This document shows positions 9,904 to 19,165 of a DNA stretch of 64,000 nucleotides, piece by piece. This DNA is from an uncultured Bacteroidota bacterium (GTDB lineage Bacteria > Bacteroidota > Bacteroidia > Flavobacteriales > Flavobacteriaceae). Position 1 is the first letter of the stretch, and each line of letters opens with the position of its first letter. The stretch lies in NCBI GenBank assembly GCA_902566635.1, contig CACFJP010000001.1, positions 1-64,000 on the forward strand. Reading direction: 5' to 3'. The position numbers were made by a program, and so were the translations under genes. The notes beneath the pieces were generated by a model. The model had not been told where the DNA came from. It saw only the letters and a program-made list of their open reading frames with translations, and searched no databases.

Positions 9904-10325
9904 GTCTTATTTTTTGCGCAAGTTTCTTTTTTGCAGGTTCCCTTAGCGCAGCAGCCTGATTTTTTATTAGATGCAGATGACATGTTTGATACTGTGTATG
10001 CATCGCCAGTATTGAGCACTGTAAGTGCCAAGTCTTCGGTTTTCAAAAGGGAGGAATTATAGAGCACAGTAGCAATTGAGGTTTCGAAATCAACAGATGC
10101 CTTTTGTACTCCTTCCATCTTGCTCAAATTGTTTTCAATTGCTTTGGCACAACCCATTTTACACATCATTCCAGAAATTGAAAATGAGGCCTCAAATAAA
10201 TTATTATTTATTACATTCTCTGCAATGTTAGTCGATGCAGCTACAACTTTGACTTGTGGTTTTGGTTGTTGGTTACACCCAATAATAAAAAGAAAACTAA
10301 TCAGAAAGAATAGTAATGATTTCAT
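9900..10325 (-). CDS. Heavy-metal-associated (HMA) domain lipoprotein
   Basis: A 141-residue protein with an N-terminal signal and lipobox (LFIIGC), an HMA ferredoxin-like domain (FSISGMMCKMGCAKAIENNL, about residues 48-67, with the metal-binding M-x-C-x-x-x-C loop; then GVQKASVDFE) and a cysteine-rich tail (SGCCAKGTCKKETCAKNK). Likely binds copper or a similar soft metal outside the cytoplasmic membrane. The loop MCKMGC differs from the classic MxCxxC by one residue in spacing. No copper ATPase is next to it. Confidence 0.85.
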   Translation of the reverse strand: MKSLLFFLISFLFIIGCNQQPKPQVKVVAASTNIAENVINNNLFEASFSISGMMCKMGCAKAIENNLSKMEGVQKASVDFETSIATVLYNSSLLKTEDLALTVLNTGDAYTVSNMSSASNKKSGCCAKGTCKKETCAKNKT

Positions 10326-10393
10326 GCTAATGATTTATTGGATAAATGTACTAATAAATCTTAAAACATTTCCCACCTTTGCTCAGTGAAGCT

Positions 10394-11275
10394 ATGAAGA
10401 TTCAGTCTCTAAAATGGATGTACCTCGCCACCCTTTCGTTGGTTTGGGGCAGCTCGTATATTCTCATCAAGTGGGGGTTGGTTGCACTAAGTCCACTTCA
10501 ATTAGGAAGCCTTCGCCTATTGATTACCACAGTTGCTTTACTTTTAGTAGGTTATTCGTCGTTGCAATCACTTTCGAAATATCATTGGAAATGGCTTGCC
10601 ATAACTGGCTATGTAGGCACTTTTTTTCCAGCCTTTCTATTTGCCTTTGCTCAACAATATGTCGATTCCGCCATTGCTGCGATTCTAAATTCCTTAACCC
10701 CATTACTTACGCTTCTTTTTGGGTTGTTGTTTTTTCAAGTTAAAATCCAAAGAAACCAATTTTTTGGCGTTTGGATTGGACTTTTAGGTTCCGTTGGTCT
10801 CGTTTGGGGAGGGATTCATACGGCTTCAAATATCAATCCATTGCATACCATTTTGATTTTTGCTGCCTCATGCTGTTATGCAATCAATATTCATTTTATC
10901 AAAACTCACTTGGCTCAAGTTGGAGTTATGGCAATCACATTGGGAAACTTTGTATTTATGGCACCTGCGGCATTGGTTGTACTAATACTTTCTAACTTTT
11001 TTACTGCACAAACCTTTTCGCATCCTGAGGTTTATCCTGCCATTGGCTACATTACAATCCTCGCATTGGTGGGCAGTGCCTTTGCCAAATACCTATTTAA
11101 TAAATTTGTAAAAATCGCATCAGCAGTGTTTGCATCTTCAGTCACCTATACCCTGCCAATTGTTGCCTTATTTTGGGGGGTTTATGATGGTGAGGTTATC
11201 ACACAATTTCAATTGATGTCAGCTGCTGTAATTCTTGTAGGGGTTTATTTATCTCACAAAAAAAAAGCGGCCTAA
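10394..11275 (+). CDS. EamA/DMT-superfamily transporter
   Basis: Inner-membrane drug/metabolite-type exporter of about 293 residues with ten hydrophobic segments in two EamA repeats. It opens with LATLSLVWGSSYILIKWGL and the repeat junction contains GVWIGLLGSVGLVWGG. Substrate cannot be inferred. The ATG at 10394 is preferred over a TTG 15 bases upstream. Divergent from the HMA lipoprotein gene. Confidence 0.88.
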   Translation: MKIQSLKWMYLATLSLVWGSSYILIKWGLVALSPLQLGSLRLLITTVALLLVGYSSLQSLSKYHWKWLAITGYVGTFFPAFLFAFAQQYVDSAIAAILNSLTPLLTLLFGLLFFQVKIQRNQFFGVWIGLLGSVGLVWGGIHTASNINPLHTILIFAASCCYAINIHFIKTHLAQVGVMAITLGNFVFMAPAALVVLILSNFFTAQTFSHPEVYPAIGYITILALVGSAFAKYLFNKFVKIASAVFASSVTYTLPIVALFWGVYDGEVITQFQLMSAAVILVGVYLSHKKKAA

Positions 11276-11291
11276 GCCGCTTATCTTTTTT
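11265..11291. terminator. Intrinsic terminator shared by EamA and M16 genes
   Basis: Stem AAGCGGC, loop CTAA, arm GCCGCTT, flanked by an A-tract on the left and TCTTTTTT on the right; it overlaps the EamA stop codon and lies just after the convergent M16 gene. Confidence 0.85.
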
Positions 11292-11302
11292 GGGATATAA
11301 TT

Positions 11303-14300
11303 TTATTCAGCACTAACTGTTTCTCCATTGACCTTAACATTTGTGAGAGTGGCATCGACTGCCTGTGGACCTAGAGGAACTGTTGTAGTCGTAGGAATCA
11401 GCAAGCTTCCAAAACTCTTGTAATTCCCATAGGTTGTATCTTGTGTTTGGGTTTGACCCATCATTTCAGTAACAGTTGTTTGTTTGAGTTTCAGGGCTGA
11501 TTCAACTGCATAGTAGGTTGTTGTCTTCGTGCTTTGTCCTTTCAATTCGACTGCATAAGCTTTCTGACCATCAACTTCTTCAATTCCTGTTAGAGTCACA
11601 TTCTCATTTTCCATCATCTTGAGTTCAGGAATAATTCCAATAACAGCTTGCATATCTGCTGCCATTTCTGGAGGAAGATCCATGCTATTTCCCATTTGTT
11701 CAACTTTTGCTCCGCCAGCGTTTACAGTTACAGTTGCTAATACATTTCCACCCATTTTGATGATTTGCTTTTGCTCATCAGCAGAATTTGTTGAGATGGC
11801 TTCTAGGGCATTGCCCATAAAGTTTGCACTGTAACTTAGCTCTAGTGAGTTGATGGAATTGATTGTGTCAAATCCACCTATTGCATTGATATAATTGGTA
11901 ATGACTCCAGTTGCGGTAATATCATTTTCGACTTTTTCAACTACTTTTTCCTCAACTTCTTCTGGATATAAAATAGCAAGAAAATAGTTTTCGTCAAGGT
12001 ATTGTAGTGCAACGTTTTGTAGATCCTCGGTTGTTAAGGCATCTACAACATCAAGATAGTTATACAGACGATAAGGATCTCTATTGTATCGATCTGTATT
12101 GCTTAAATAACTTAGCCAGTAGCTGTTTTCTTCAATATTTTCTTTATAATCTACCCTTCTAGATTCTTTGACTTTTTCCAAATCATCATCAGAAATACCA
12201 TTCTTTTTGATATCCTCAATGAGTTCAAGTGAAAAGTTGATCAAATCTTTTGCTTTTTCAGGACCACATGGAAATACAATGGAAAACGAAAGCTGAGGGT
12301 AGGGGATTTCACTAAAGCTTGATCTCGCACCAACGCCATAAACACCGCCCTCGTCTTCTCTAAGTTTTTCTATCAACTTGTTCGTAACAACATCAGATAA
12401 TGCACTTGACGCTAAGCTTATTTCCCTGTCATAAGCGACTTCTTCAATCCAATCGATATTGACAAAACTTTTTGGATCTGTTCCTTTTTCAACTATAAAT
12501 TCATTGAAAACATCTTTCTGCCTAAATTCAGGCACGACAATTTCATCTTCATCATCAGTTGCAGGGAGCGACCCAAGATAGGTTTCAACTAATTTTTCAA
12601 GAATATCAGTATCAAAATTACCCACAAAATAATATAAAAAATCGTTGGCATCGGCAAAGCGATCGACATGAAAATCATAGGTTTTGTCATAATTGATTGC
12701 GTCAAAATCTTCATCTCCGGGGAAACCTAAATAGCGATCATTCTCAATATTTTTTTCTTCATCAACAGCAATCTGAAAATAATATTCAGGATTGGAGAGT
12801 ATTCCTTTATAAAAACCTTTAACATTGTTTATAAATGCATTGAAGAAATCGGCATTTTTGTTCAAAGCAGTGTGATGAAGGTAAATCATTTGTAAAAGTG
12901 AGCCGATGTCTTTTGGCGTACTGTTTCCACTCAAAGTTTCTGAATACTGACCCACTGATGAGCTAACTGATGCTGTATTTCCACTCATTAACTTTTCAAG
13001 GTCTGATACCGAAAGACCGCCAAAACCCGCTTGCGCATTGGCGTTGAGTTGTAAAGCAATCTCTATAGGCTTGAGATCTTCATTACTTAATAGGCTTGAT
13101 CCACCTTTGCTGTAGGCACTAAACAATATTTGATCATTTTTAAAATCGGTTTGTTTGTAGGTCACTTTTACACCATTATTCAATACTAATCTAGTGACAT
13201 CAAGTTTTTCGTCATAGTCTTTTGAAACAATTGACCCAGCTTCAGGGATAACTTCAATAAGATCATTTCGAAGTTCACTTTCTTGGTAGGCAGTAACTTG
13301 GGCATTTTCAACCTCTTTCATGATTTCTAAAACAGATTCATCATCGAAGATATCTTCCCCTTCTTCTTCTTTTTGCTGAACAACCACCACCATATTTTCT
13401 GGATGTACGTAATCATTAATTCTAGAGCTCACTTCTTCTAATTTGATTTCATCTAAAAGATTCTTGGCAGTTTGATATTCCCATTCAATTCCGGGAATGG
13501 GTTCGCTTTGGAGAAAATGACGGATGTATTGACTGACCAATCGACCACTATTTTGCTTTCCTTTTTCCTTCACTTGATTTTCTAAAGAAGTCAAAATATT
13601 TTGCTTTGCCCTATCGAGTTCAGACTGCAAAAAACCATGCTCCGATACTCGTTTATTCTCAGTTAAAATCGCTTTGATAGTGGTCGGAAGGCTTTCTTTA
13701 TTTGTTGAGGTGGCGTTGGAGCTATACATCTTTTTTGTTCTTGCAAATCCATCTCCATAAGAAGAATAAGCATTCAAAAAAGGAGGCTTGCTGCTCGTAG
13801 CAAGCTCGTCGAGTCGAGCATTGATCATACTGGAAAACAAGCGATCAATCAAATAGGATTTATAATCCCCAACAGTTGTCATTGGAGTGGTATCTTCCAA
13901 GTCCTTGTACATGATTTGAACAGTATTCACAAAAGCTTCTTCGTCACTTACAGATGATATTTTTGTATCGGAATGGTTGGGTAGTGAATAAACCACTCGT
14001 TCTCTTGGATTCGAAGGCTTAGGCACATCCTCAAAATATTTGGTAACCAAATCTTTCATTTTACCTACCTCTATATCACCAACAACAATTAGCGCCATTA
14101 AATCTGGTCGATACCAATCTTTGTAAAAACGTCGAAGGCTTTCATATGAAAATGTTTCAATACTCTCTTTTGTACCAATGGGTAGTCTTTCAGCATACTT
14201 AGATCCATACATCATCTCTGGGAGATATTTTTTAATCATTCTCCATTGTGCTCCCAAAGTAGTTCGATACTCTTCAGCGACTACGCCTCGTTCAGCGTCA

Positions 14301-14764
14301 ATATCTTCTGGATATAGTGTCATATCGAAAATCATTTCTTTAAGGATTTGGAATCCTTTATCTATGTCCTCAAAATTTTCGGATGGAATGGGTAAAATAT
14401 AGACTGTTTCGTCAAAGCTAGTGTAAGCATTCAAGTCAGCTCCGAACTCAACTCCGATAGACTGTAGGTAAGAAATAATATCATTTTTTTCAAAACTTTT
14501 GGTGCCATTGAATGCCATATGTTCTAGAAAATGCGCCAGCCCAAGTTGATCATCATCTTCCATAACCGAGCCTGTGTTTACGACCATTCTAAGCTCTACA
14601 ATATCATCTGGTTTTTGATTGTTTTGGAGATAGTACGTTAGTCCATTTTCTAACTGACCAATTTCAACCTCAGAAGATACAGGAATTGATTGATTGAGAT
14701 TTTGTGCTTGAATCACTACCCAAAAGAGTGAAACAATCAGAGATAAAAATGTGTTTTTGTTCAT
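11303..14764 (-). CDS. M16 family zinc metallopeptidase with C-terminal LolA-like domain
   Basis: A secreted or periplasmic protease of 1153 residues with an N-terminal signal (FLSLIVSLFWVVIQAQ). The inverted zinc motif H78-F-L-E81-H82 is intact, with the third ligand Glu158 in DAERGVVAEE. Four M16 half-domains follow in order, the second repeat starting around KVTYKQTDFKNDQ, as in the roughly 930-residue M16B proteins of Bacteroidota. The last 180 or so residues (from about NAIGGFDTINSINSLEL) form an extra domain resembling LolA/outer-membrane lipoprotein-sorting folds. Flanked by a terminator; monocistronic. Confidence 0.9.
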   Translation of the reverse strand: MNKNTFLSLIVSLFWVVIQAQNLNQSIPVSSEVEIGQLENGLTYYLQNNQKPDDIVELRMVVNTGSVMEDDDQLGLAHFLEHMAFNGTKSFEKNDIISYLQSIGVEFGADLNAYTSFDETVYILPIPSENFEDIDKGFQILKEMIFDMTLYPEDIDAERGVVAEEYRTTLGAQWRMIKKYLPEMMYGSKYAERLPIGTKESIETFSYESLRRFYKDWYRPDLMALIVVGDIEVGKMKDLVTKYFEDVPKPSNPRERVVYSLPNHSDTKISSVSDEEAFVNTVQIMYKDLEDTTPMTTVGDYKSYLIDRLFSSMINARLDELATSSKPPFLNAYSSYGDGFARTKKMYSSNATSTNKESLPTTIKAILTENKRVSEHGFLQSELDRAKQNILTSLENQVKEKGKQNSGRLVSQYIRHFLQSEPIPGIEWEYQTAKNLLDEIKLEEVSSRINDYVHPENMVVVVQQKEEEGEDIFDDESVLEIMKEVENAQVTAYQESELRNDLIEVIPEAGSIVSKDYDEKLDVTRLVLNNGVKVTYKQTDFKNDQILFSAYSKGGSSLLSNEDLKPIEIALQLNANAQAGFGGLSVSDLEKLMSGNTASVSSSVGQYSETLSGNSTPKDIGSLLQMIYLHHTALNKNADFFNAFINNVKGFYKGILSNPEYYFQIAVDEEKNIENDRYLGFPGDEDFDAINYDKTYDFHVDRFADANDFLYYFVGNFDTDILEKLVETYLGSLPATDDEDEIVVPEFRQKDVFNEFIVEKGTDPKSFVNIDWIEEVAYDREISLASSALSDVVTNKLIEKLREDEGGVYGVGARSSFSEIPYPQLSFSIVFPCGPEKAKDLINFSLELIEDIKKNGISDDDLEKVKESRRVDYKENIEENSYWLSYLSNTDRYNRDPYRLYNYLDVVDALTTEDLQNVALQYLDENYFLAILYPEEVEEKVVEKVENDITATGVITNYINAIGGFDTINSINSLELSYSANFMGNALEAISTNSADEQKQIIKMGGNVLATVTVNAGGAKVEQMGNSMDLPPEMAADMQAVIGIIPELKMMENENVTLTGIEEVDGQKAYAVELKGQSTKTTTYYAVESALKLKQTTVTEMMGQTQTQDTTYGNYKSFGSLLIPTTTTVPLGPQAVDATLTNVKVNGETVSAE

Positions 14765-14815
14765 CGCTTTATTTTTTATGGCAATTTAACAAAACAAATC
14801 ATAATAACATATATT

Positions 14816-14846
14816 TTGAGAAGATATAGATAAAAAACTATATTTG
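14816..14846 (+). promoter_or_regulatory. Promoter for rplU-rpmA
   Basis: -33 TTG at 14816-14818 and -7 TATATTTG at 14839-14846 with a 20-base spacer, a full match to the Bacteroidota sigma-A pattern, 30 bases before the rplU ATG. Confidence 0.7.
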
Positions 14847-14876
14847 CAACCGCTAAAAAGCAAAAATAAAATAGAA

Positions 14877-15422
14877 ATGTACGCAATCGTAGATATAGCT
14901 GGGCAGCAATTTAAAGTTGTAAAAGACCAAAAAGTATACGTACATCGTTTAGACGCTAAAACTGGTACAAAAGTTTCTTTTGATCAAGTTTTGTTGTTGT
15001 ACGACGGCGGAAAAGTTACTGTAGGCGCCCCTGCTATCGCCAATGCTTCTGTAGAGGCAAAAGTGGTCAAACACCTAAAAGATGACAAGGTCATCGTGTT
15101 TAAGAAAAAGCGGCGTAAGGGATATCGTGTCAAAAATGGACATCGACAGTCACTTACCGAAATCGTTATCGAATCCATTGTTACTTCTGTCAAGAAAAAA
15201 GCAGCACCTGCTGCCAAAGCTGAAAAAGAAGCTGTAAAGGCCAAGCCTGCAGCAAAAAAAGAAACTGCTAAAGCAGTTTCTAAAAAAGCGGCTGCAAAAC
15301 CAAAAGCTGACTTGAGTACTAAGACAGTTGCTGAGCTCAAAGCAATGGCAAAAGAAGCTGGGATTTCTGGATATACGAGTTTGAAAAAAGCAGAACTAAT
15401 TGCGGCATTATCCGCTAAATAA
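14877..15422 (+). CDS. rplU: 50S ribosomal protein L21 with C-terminal Rho-N/SAP-like domain
   Basis: Large-subunit protein bL21. The first 100 or so residues ([49 protein letters not shown]) are the complete usual protein. They are followed by an Ala/Lys-rich linker and a 37-residue module ([18 protein letters not shown], then [13 protein letters not shown]) matching the Rho N-terminal/SAP helix-extended-loop-helix pattern, giving 181 residues. An upstream TTG at 14844 lies in the promoter core and is rejected. rpmA follows after 8 bases. Confidence 0.96.
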   Translation: MYAIVDIAGQQFKVVKDQKVYVHRLDAKTGTKVSFDQVLLLYDGGKVTVGAPAIANASVEAKVVKHLKDDKVIVFKKKRRKGYRVKNGHRQSLTEIVIESIVTSVKKKAAPAAKAEKEAVKAKPAAKKETAKAVSKKAAAKPKADLSTKTVAELKAMAKEAGISGYTSLKKAELIAALSAK

Positions 15423-15430
15423 AATATACC

Positions 15431-15688
15431 ATGGCACACAAAAAAGGAGTCGGTAGCTCGAAAAACGGAAGAGAATCAGAATCGAAACGCTTGGGCGTAA
15501 AGATTTTTGGTGGTCAGCCCGCCATCGCAGGTAACATTATTGTACGTCAACGTGGTACAAAACACCATCCTGGCGAAAACGTATACTTAGGTAAAGACCA
15601 TACGCTGCATGCCAAAGTGGATGGAATAGTGAAGTTTACCAAAAAGAAAGATAATCGATCTTATGTATCTGTTGAACCTAATGCTTAA
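15431..15688 (+). CDS. rpmA: 50S ribosomal protein L27
   Basis: Large-subunit protein bL27 whose N-terminus reaches the peptidyl transferase centre. The 85 residues start [20 protein letters not shown], without the cleavable N-terminal extension known in Firmicutes, and contain the conserved [13 protein letters not shown] segment. Co-transcribed with rplU. Confidence 0.98.
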   Translation: MAHKKGVGSSKNGRESESKRLGVKIFGGQPAIAGNIIVRQRGTKHHPGENVYLGKDHTLHAKVDGIVKFTKKKDNRSYVSVEPNA

Positions 15689-15705
15689 GACCTAAATTAT
15701 AACTT

Positions 15706-15736
15706 ATTTTAAAACTCCTTTGAAAAGGGTTTTTGT
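15706..15736 (+). terminator. Terminator-like hairpin after rpmA
   Basis: Stem AAAAC-CCTT against AAGG-GTTTT with one bulged T, followed by TTTTTG; 20 bases after the rpmA stop. Confidence 0.6.
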
Positions 15737-15752
15737 TTAAAGTATTGATAAT

Positions 15753-15783
15753 AAAAAAACCGAGACAAGTCCTCGGTTTTGTG
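15753..15783. terminator. Bidirectional terminator between rpmA and ahcY
   Basis: Stem AAAACCGAG, loop ACAAGTC, arm CTCGGTTTT with an A-tract left and T-tract right; serves convergent ahcY and backs up the rpmA terminator. Confidence 0.85.
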
Positions 15784-15804
15784 TTTTCCAATCATAAAAG
15801 CTGA

Positions 15805-17112
15805 TTAGTATCGATAATACTCTGGCTTGTATGGTCCTTCAACTTTAACGCCAATATACCTGGCTTGTTCTTTTTCAAGTTCTTCAAGTTCTACACCCAA
15901 TTTTTCTAGGTGCAAACGAGCGACTTGCTCATCTAAGTGCTTGGGTAACATGTAGACTTTGTTTTCGTAGCGATCGCTGTGTTTCCACAACTCAATCTGC
16001 GCTAATACTTGGTTGGTGAATGAATTACTCATCACAAAACTTGGGTGACCAGTAGCACAGCCCAAGTTGACAAGGCGACCTTCAGCCAAGACAATAATAT
16101 CATTTCCATCAACATTGTACAAATCAACTTGTGGTTTGATTTCGTCTTTGGTATGACCATAATTATCATTTAACCAAGCCATGTCGATTTCGTTGTCAAA
16201 GTGCCCAATGTTACAAACAATTGCTTTGTCTTTCATGGCACGGAAGTGGCGCTCAGTCACAATGTTTTTGTTTCCAGTAGCAGTTACAATGATGTCTGCA
16301 TTTGCGATTATTGTTTCAAGTTTTTTCACTTCATATCCATCCATGGAAGCCTGAAGTGCACAAATTGGGTCAATTTCAGTAACAGTTACAATGGCACCTG
16401 CACCTTGAAAAGAGGCAACAGTTCCTTTTCCTACATCACCATAGCCAGCGACAACAACACGCTTTCCTGCAAGCATAATGTCAGTTGAACGACGTACAGC
16501 ATCAACAGCACTCTCTTTACAGCCATATTTGTTGTCAAATTTAGACTTGGTAACAGAGTCATTAACATTGATTGCTGGAAGCGTTAGCGTTCCGTCTTTC
16601 ATGCGCTCATACAAGCGATGAACCCCTGTTGTTGTTTCTTCCGAAAGCCCTTTGATACCTGAAACGAGCTCAGGATATCTGTCCAAGACCATATTGGTTA
16701 AATCACCACCATCATCGAGAATCATATTTAATGGTTTTTGATCTTCCCCAAAAAATAGGGTTTGCTCAATACACCAATCAAACTCTTCTTCATTCATCCC
16801 TTTCCACGCATAAACAGGGATGCCAGCAGCTGCAATGGCAGCAGCGGCATGATCTTGAGTGGAGAAAATGTTACATGAACTCCATGTCACGTCTGCTCCC
16901 AAGTCCACGAGAGTTTCGATAAGTACAGCTGTTTGAATGGTCATGTGAAGGCAACCAGCAATTCGGGCACCTTTCAAGGGTTTTTCTTCTTTGTATTGCT
17001 CGCGCAGCGCCATCAGTCCTGGCATCTCTGCTTCTGCAAGTTGAATTTCTTTACGCCCCCAGTCTGTAAGGGTGATGTCTTTGACTTTAAACGGTAGTGT
17101 CTTTGTTGCCAT
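15805..17112 (-). CDS. ahcY: Adenosylhomocysteinase
   Basis: Hydrolyses S-adenosylhomocysteine to adenosine and homocysteine, closing the SAM methylation cycle that starts at metK in the same window. The 435-residue product shows the substrate-binding segment ([32 protein letters not shown]), the NAD+-binding [18 protein letters not shown] and the C-terminal KPEYYRY. A longer frame to 17199 adds a hydrophobic leader not seen in the family; ATG 17112 gives the canonical start [13 protein letters not shown]. Confidence 0.98.
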   Translation of the reverse strand: MATKTLPFKVKDITLTDWGRKEIQLAEAEMPGLMALREQYKEEKPLKGARIAGCLHMTIQTAVLIETLVDLGADVTWSSCNIFSTQDHAAAAIAAAGIPVYAWKGMNEEEFDWCIEQTLFFGEDQKPLNMILDDGGDLTNMVLDRYPELVSGIKGLSEETTTGVHRLYERMKDGTLTLPAINVNDSVTKSKFDNKYGCKESAVDAVRRSTDIMLAGKRVVVAGYGDVGKGTVASFQGAGAIVTVTEIDPICALQASMDGYEVKKLETIIANADIIVTATGNKNIVTERHFRAMKDKAIVCNIGHFDNEIDMAWLNDNYGHTKDEIKPQVDLYNVDGNDIIVLAEGRLVNLGCATGHPSFVMSNSFTNQVLAQIELWKHSDRYENKVYMLPKHLDEQVARLHLEKLGVELEELEKEQARYIGVKVEGPYKPEYYRY

Positions 17113-17159
17113 AGTTGTATATTTGCTTTCTACAATTTTTGCCAAAATTACAAATACCA

Positions 17160-17765
17160 ATGCCCATATACAAACAGTGTCAACTAAATTCTTTTTCAAA
17201 ATTATTTGTGTGGCATATTACAGAGTGTGAGGAGGAGTTAATCAAATATTTATCACTTGGTTTAAATTGTACCAATCGCCTTGAAGCGATAACACATACA
17301 AATCATCGCAAGGGGTTTTTGGCAGTTCGATCTTTACTCAACTTTGCAAACATTTCACCCGACAATCTCCACTACACTGACAATGGCAAGCCATATCTAT
17401 TAAACGGACCCCATATATCTTTTAGCCATACAAATGATTTTGCTGCTATTGCTGTTAGCAAATCGCCAATAGGAGTGGATGTAGAGCGTCATAGAACGAA
17501 AGTGAAGCGTGTAGCACTAAAATTTGTTAACCCCGAGGACCAAGCACCACTAGACAACATTGCTTCATTAACAGATCTGTGGTGTGTCAAAGAGTCGATG
17601 TACAAAGCCATTTCAATTCCTGGCATTCGGATGAGTAAGGATATATCTGTCGATTTGAGAATACCAGATCAAGGTGTTGCGAAATATAAAAATGATACCT
17701 ACGACATTTTTCATTACGTTTGGAATGACCATAGTTGTGCAGTAACTGTAAAAAATCAAGTATGA
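17160..17765 (+). CDS. 4'-phosphopantetheinyl transferase, Sfp type
   Basis: Transfers the phosphopantetheine arm from CoA to carrier proteins. The 201-residue product has the family motifs [16 protein letters not shown], the magnesium-binding GVDVERHR and [11 protein letters not shown]. The two-motif length fits the Sfp/EntD group rather than the 120-residue AcpS. Divergent from ahcY with 47 bases between; its TGA overlaps the next ATG. No carrier protein or polyketide gene is nearby, so it probably serves fatty-acid ACP. Confidence 0.9.
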   Translation: MPIYKQCQLNSFSKLFVWHITECEEELIKYLSLGLNCTNRLEAITHTNHRKGFLAVRSLLNFANISPDNLHYTDNGKPYLLNGPHISFSHTNDFAAIAVSKSPIGVDVERHRTKVKRVALKFVNPEDQAPLDNIASLTDLWCVKESMYKAISIPGIRMSKDISVDLRIPDQGVAKYKNDTYDIFHYVWNDHSCAVTVKNQV

Positions 17766-18022
17766 ATATCTCTGTCGAAATCACATTTACACCCCTTCAT
17801 AATCAATATCGTGAGCGCATCAAAAATTTTATTATTGACTTGCGAACTGGTGGGTTTACGATCTCAGAAACTCCTCTGAGCACCCAATTGTATGGTTCAT
17901 ATGATGCCCTAATGCCATTTTTGATTCAAACAATAAAAACTGCCCTTGAGGAAGAAGAAAAGGGAATCATGCACCTAAAAGTATTCAATTCAGATCGCAG
18001 TGATTATGTCTCAGATTTTTGA
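17762..18022 (+). CDS. Thiamine-binding (MTH1187/YkoF-like) protein
   Basis: An 86-residue small alpha/beta protein resembling the Thiamine_BP family (SVEITFTPLHNQYRERIKNF, ISETPLSTQLYGSYD, MHLKVFNSDRSDYV). Members bind thiamine or related pyrimidines. It starts at ATG 17762 overlapping the preceding stop (ATGA) and overlaps the PnuC-like gene, so the three are translated from one message. The neighbourhood (PnuC/PnuT-type transporter, TPP-riboswitch receptor) supports a thiamine role. Confidence 0.75.
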   Translation: MNISVEITFTPLHNQYRERIKNFIIDLRTGGFTISETPLSTQLYGSYDALMPFLIQTIKTALEEEEKGIMHLKVFNSDRSDYVSDF

Positions 18023-18644
18023 ATTTCTTTTTGCGCAATACGCCTCTTATGAAACCTTAGATATTGTTTTAGAAGCAACAGCTGTTGTGTTTGGCTTGCT
18101 CAGTGTTTGGCTTGCCAAAAAAAATCATATTGGTGTATTTCCGACTGGGATGATTTCGACCTCAATCTATGTTTATCTATTACTCAAATGGGGTTTGGTT
18201 GGAGACATGCTCATCAACACCTACTATTTTATCATGTCGGTCTATGGTTGGTTTATTTGGACAAGAGTTAATGACCAAAAAGAGGTGACCCCTGTTGCAA
18301 GGATTTTTCGTAGTGAAAGAAACTACCTCGTTTTACTTTTCTTGGGAAGCTTAATCTTTGTATATGGCGTTTATCAATGGTTTGGACTTTGGAATTCATA
18401 CACTGCAGTGATAGATACAGTTACAACTGCTATCTTTTTTTCAGGGATGTGGTTGATGGCCCGACGTAAAATAGAAAATTGGATTTTTTGGATTGTTGGC
18501 GATATCATTTCTATACCTTTGTATCTGAACAAAGGCTTTAGTTTAACAAGTATACAATACCTGATTTTCACTTTTATTGCCATCTATGGCTATTTGGAAT
18601 GGAAAAAAATTTTAGACAAATACCCAGCAACTGTAAAAAGGTAG
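18006..18644 (+). CDS. PnuC/PnuT family vitamin transporter
   Basis: Inner-membrane facilitator of about 212 residues with seven or so hydrophobic segments and the PnuC-type pattern (VWLAKKNHIGVFPTGMIST, NTYYFIMSVYGWFIWTR, NWIFWIVGDIISIPLYL). PnuC carries nicotinamide riboside and PnuT carries thiamine; both exist in Bacteroidota. The thiamine-binding protein before it and the TPP riboswitch further on favour thiamine, while the NadR-like kinase after it favours nicotinamide riboside. ATG 18006 is chosen; GTG 18000 is an alternative. Overlaps both neighbours. Confidence 0.88.
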   Translation: MSQIFEFLFAQYASYETLDIVLEATAVVFGLLSVWLAKKNHIGVFPTGMISTSIYVYLLLKWGLVGDMLINTYYFIMSVYGWFIWTRVNDQKEVTPVARIFRSERNYLVLLFLGSLIFVYGVYQWFGLWNSYTAVIDTVTTAIFFSGMWLMARRKIENWIFWIVGDIISIPLYLNKGFSLTSIQYLIFTFIAIYGYLEWKKILDKYPATVKR

Positions 18645-19165
18645 TTTTGTTTGGTCCAGAATCGACTGGAAAGACAACACTAGCTAAACAGTTGGCGGCG
18701 CATTTCAAATCTGATTGGGTTCCTGAATATGCACGCGAATACCTTCAACAAAAGTGGGATGAGACGAAAGAAATTTGCACCAAAGAAGACTTACCGGTCA
18801 TTGCTGCTGGACAAATGGCACTTGAAAATCAAAAAGCCAGTACAACAGATACAATTTTATTTTGTGACACCGATTTGCTGGTCACCAAAATATATTCTGA
18901 AGTTTACTTCGATGGTTATTGCGACCCTGACTTGCATCATTTTGCAGTCAATAACACTTACGATTTGTATCTTTTGATGAATATTGACACGCCCTGGGTT
19001 GCCGATGACTTGCGCGATAAACAAAATGAAAGAGACATGATGTTAGCAGCATTTAAAAAAGCACTTCATTCCTTCAAGCGAACATTTGAACTGATTCAAG
19101 GGAAGGAAGAACATCGTTTGCGAGCTGCCATACAAGCCATCCAATCACACTTTGCCTATGTTTAA
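18599..19165 (+). CDS. NadR-like P-loop kinase (AAA_28 ATPase)
   Basis: A 188-residue cytoplasmic ATP-binding protein with Walker A GPESTGKTTLAKQL, a conserved VPEYAREYL segment, FCDTDLLVTKIY and the DTPWVADDLRD motif typical of the ribosylnicotinamide-kinase domain of NadR. It would trap an imported vitamin by phosphorylation. The nucleotidyltransferase domain and the DNA-binding domain of full NadR are both absent. Starts inside the transporter gene (46-base overlap), so translation is probably coupled. Confidence 0.8.
   Translation: MEKNFRQIPSNCKKVVLFGPESTGKTTLAKQLAAHFKSDWVPEYAREYLQQKWDETKEICTKEDLPVIAAGQMALENQKASTTDTILFCDTDLLVTKIYSEVYFDGYCDPDLHHFAVNNTYDLYLLMNIDTPWVADDLRDKQNERDMMLAAFKKALHSFKRTFELIQGKEEHRLRAAIQAIQSHFAYV

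Noticed and set aside
10120-10389. 89-codon ORF antisense to the HMA lipoprotein gene
   Set aside because: No recognisable family; the opposite strand encodes a clear lipoprotein with a metal-binding domain.
17113-17199. Hydrophobic N-terminal extension of ahcY
   Set aside because: Would overlap the divergent phosphopantetheinyl transferase start; adenosylhomocysteinase is cytoplasmic and starts at the ATG at 17112.
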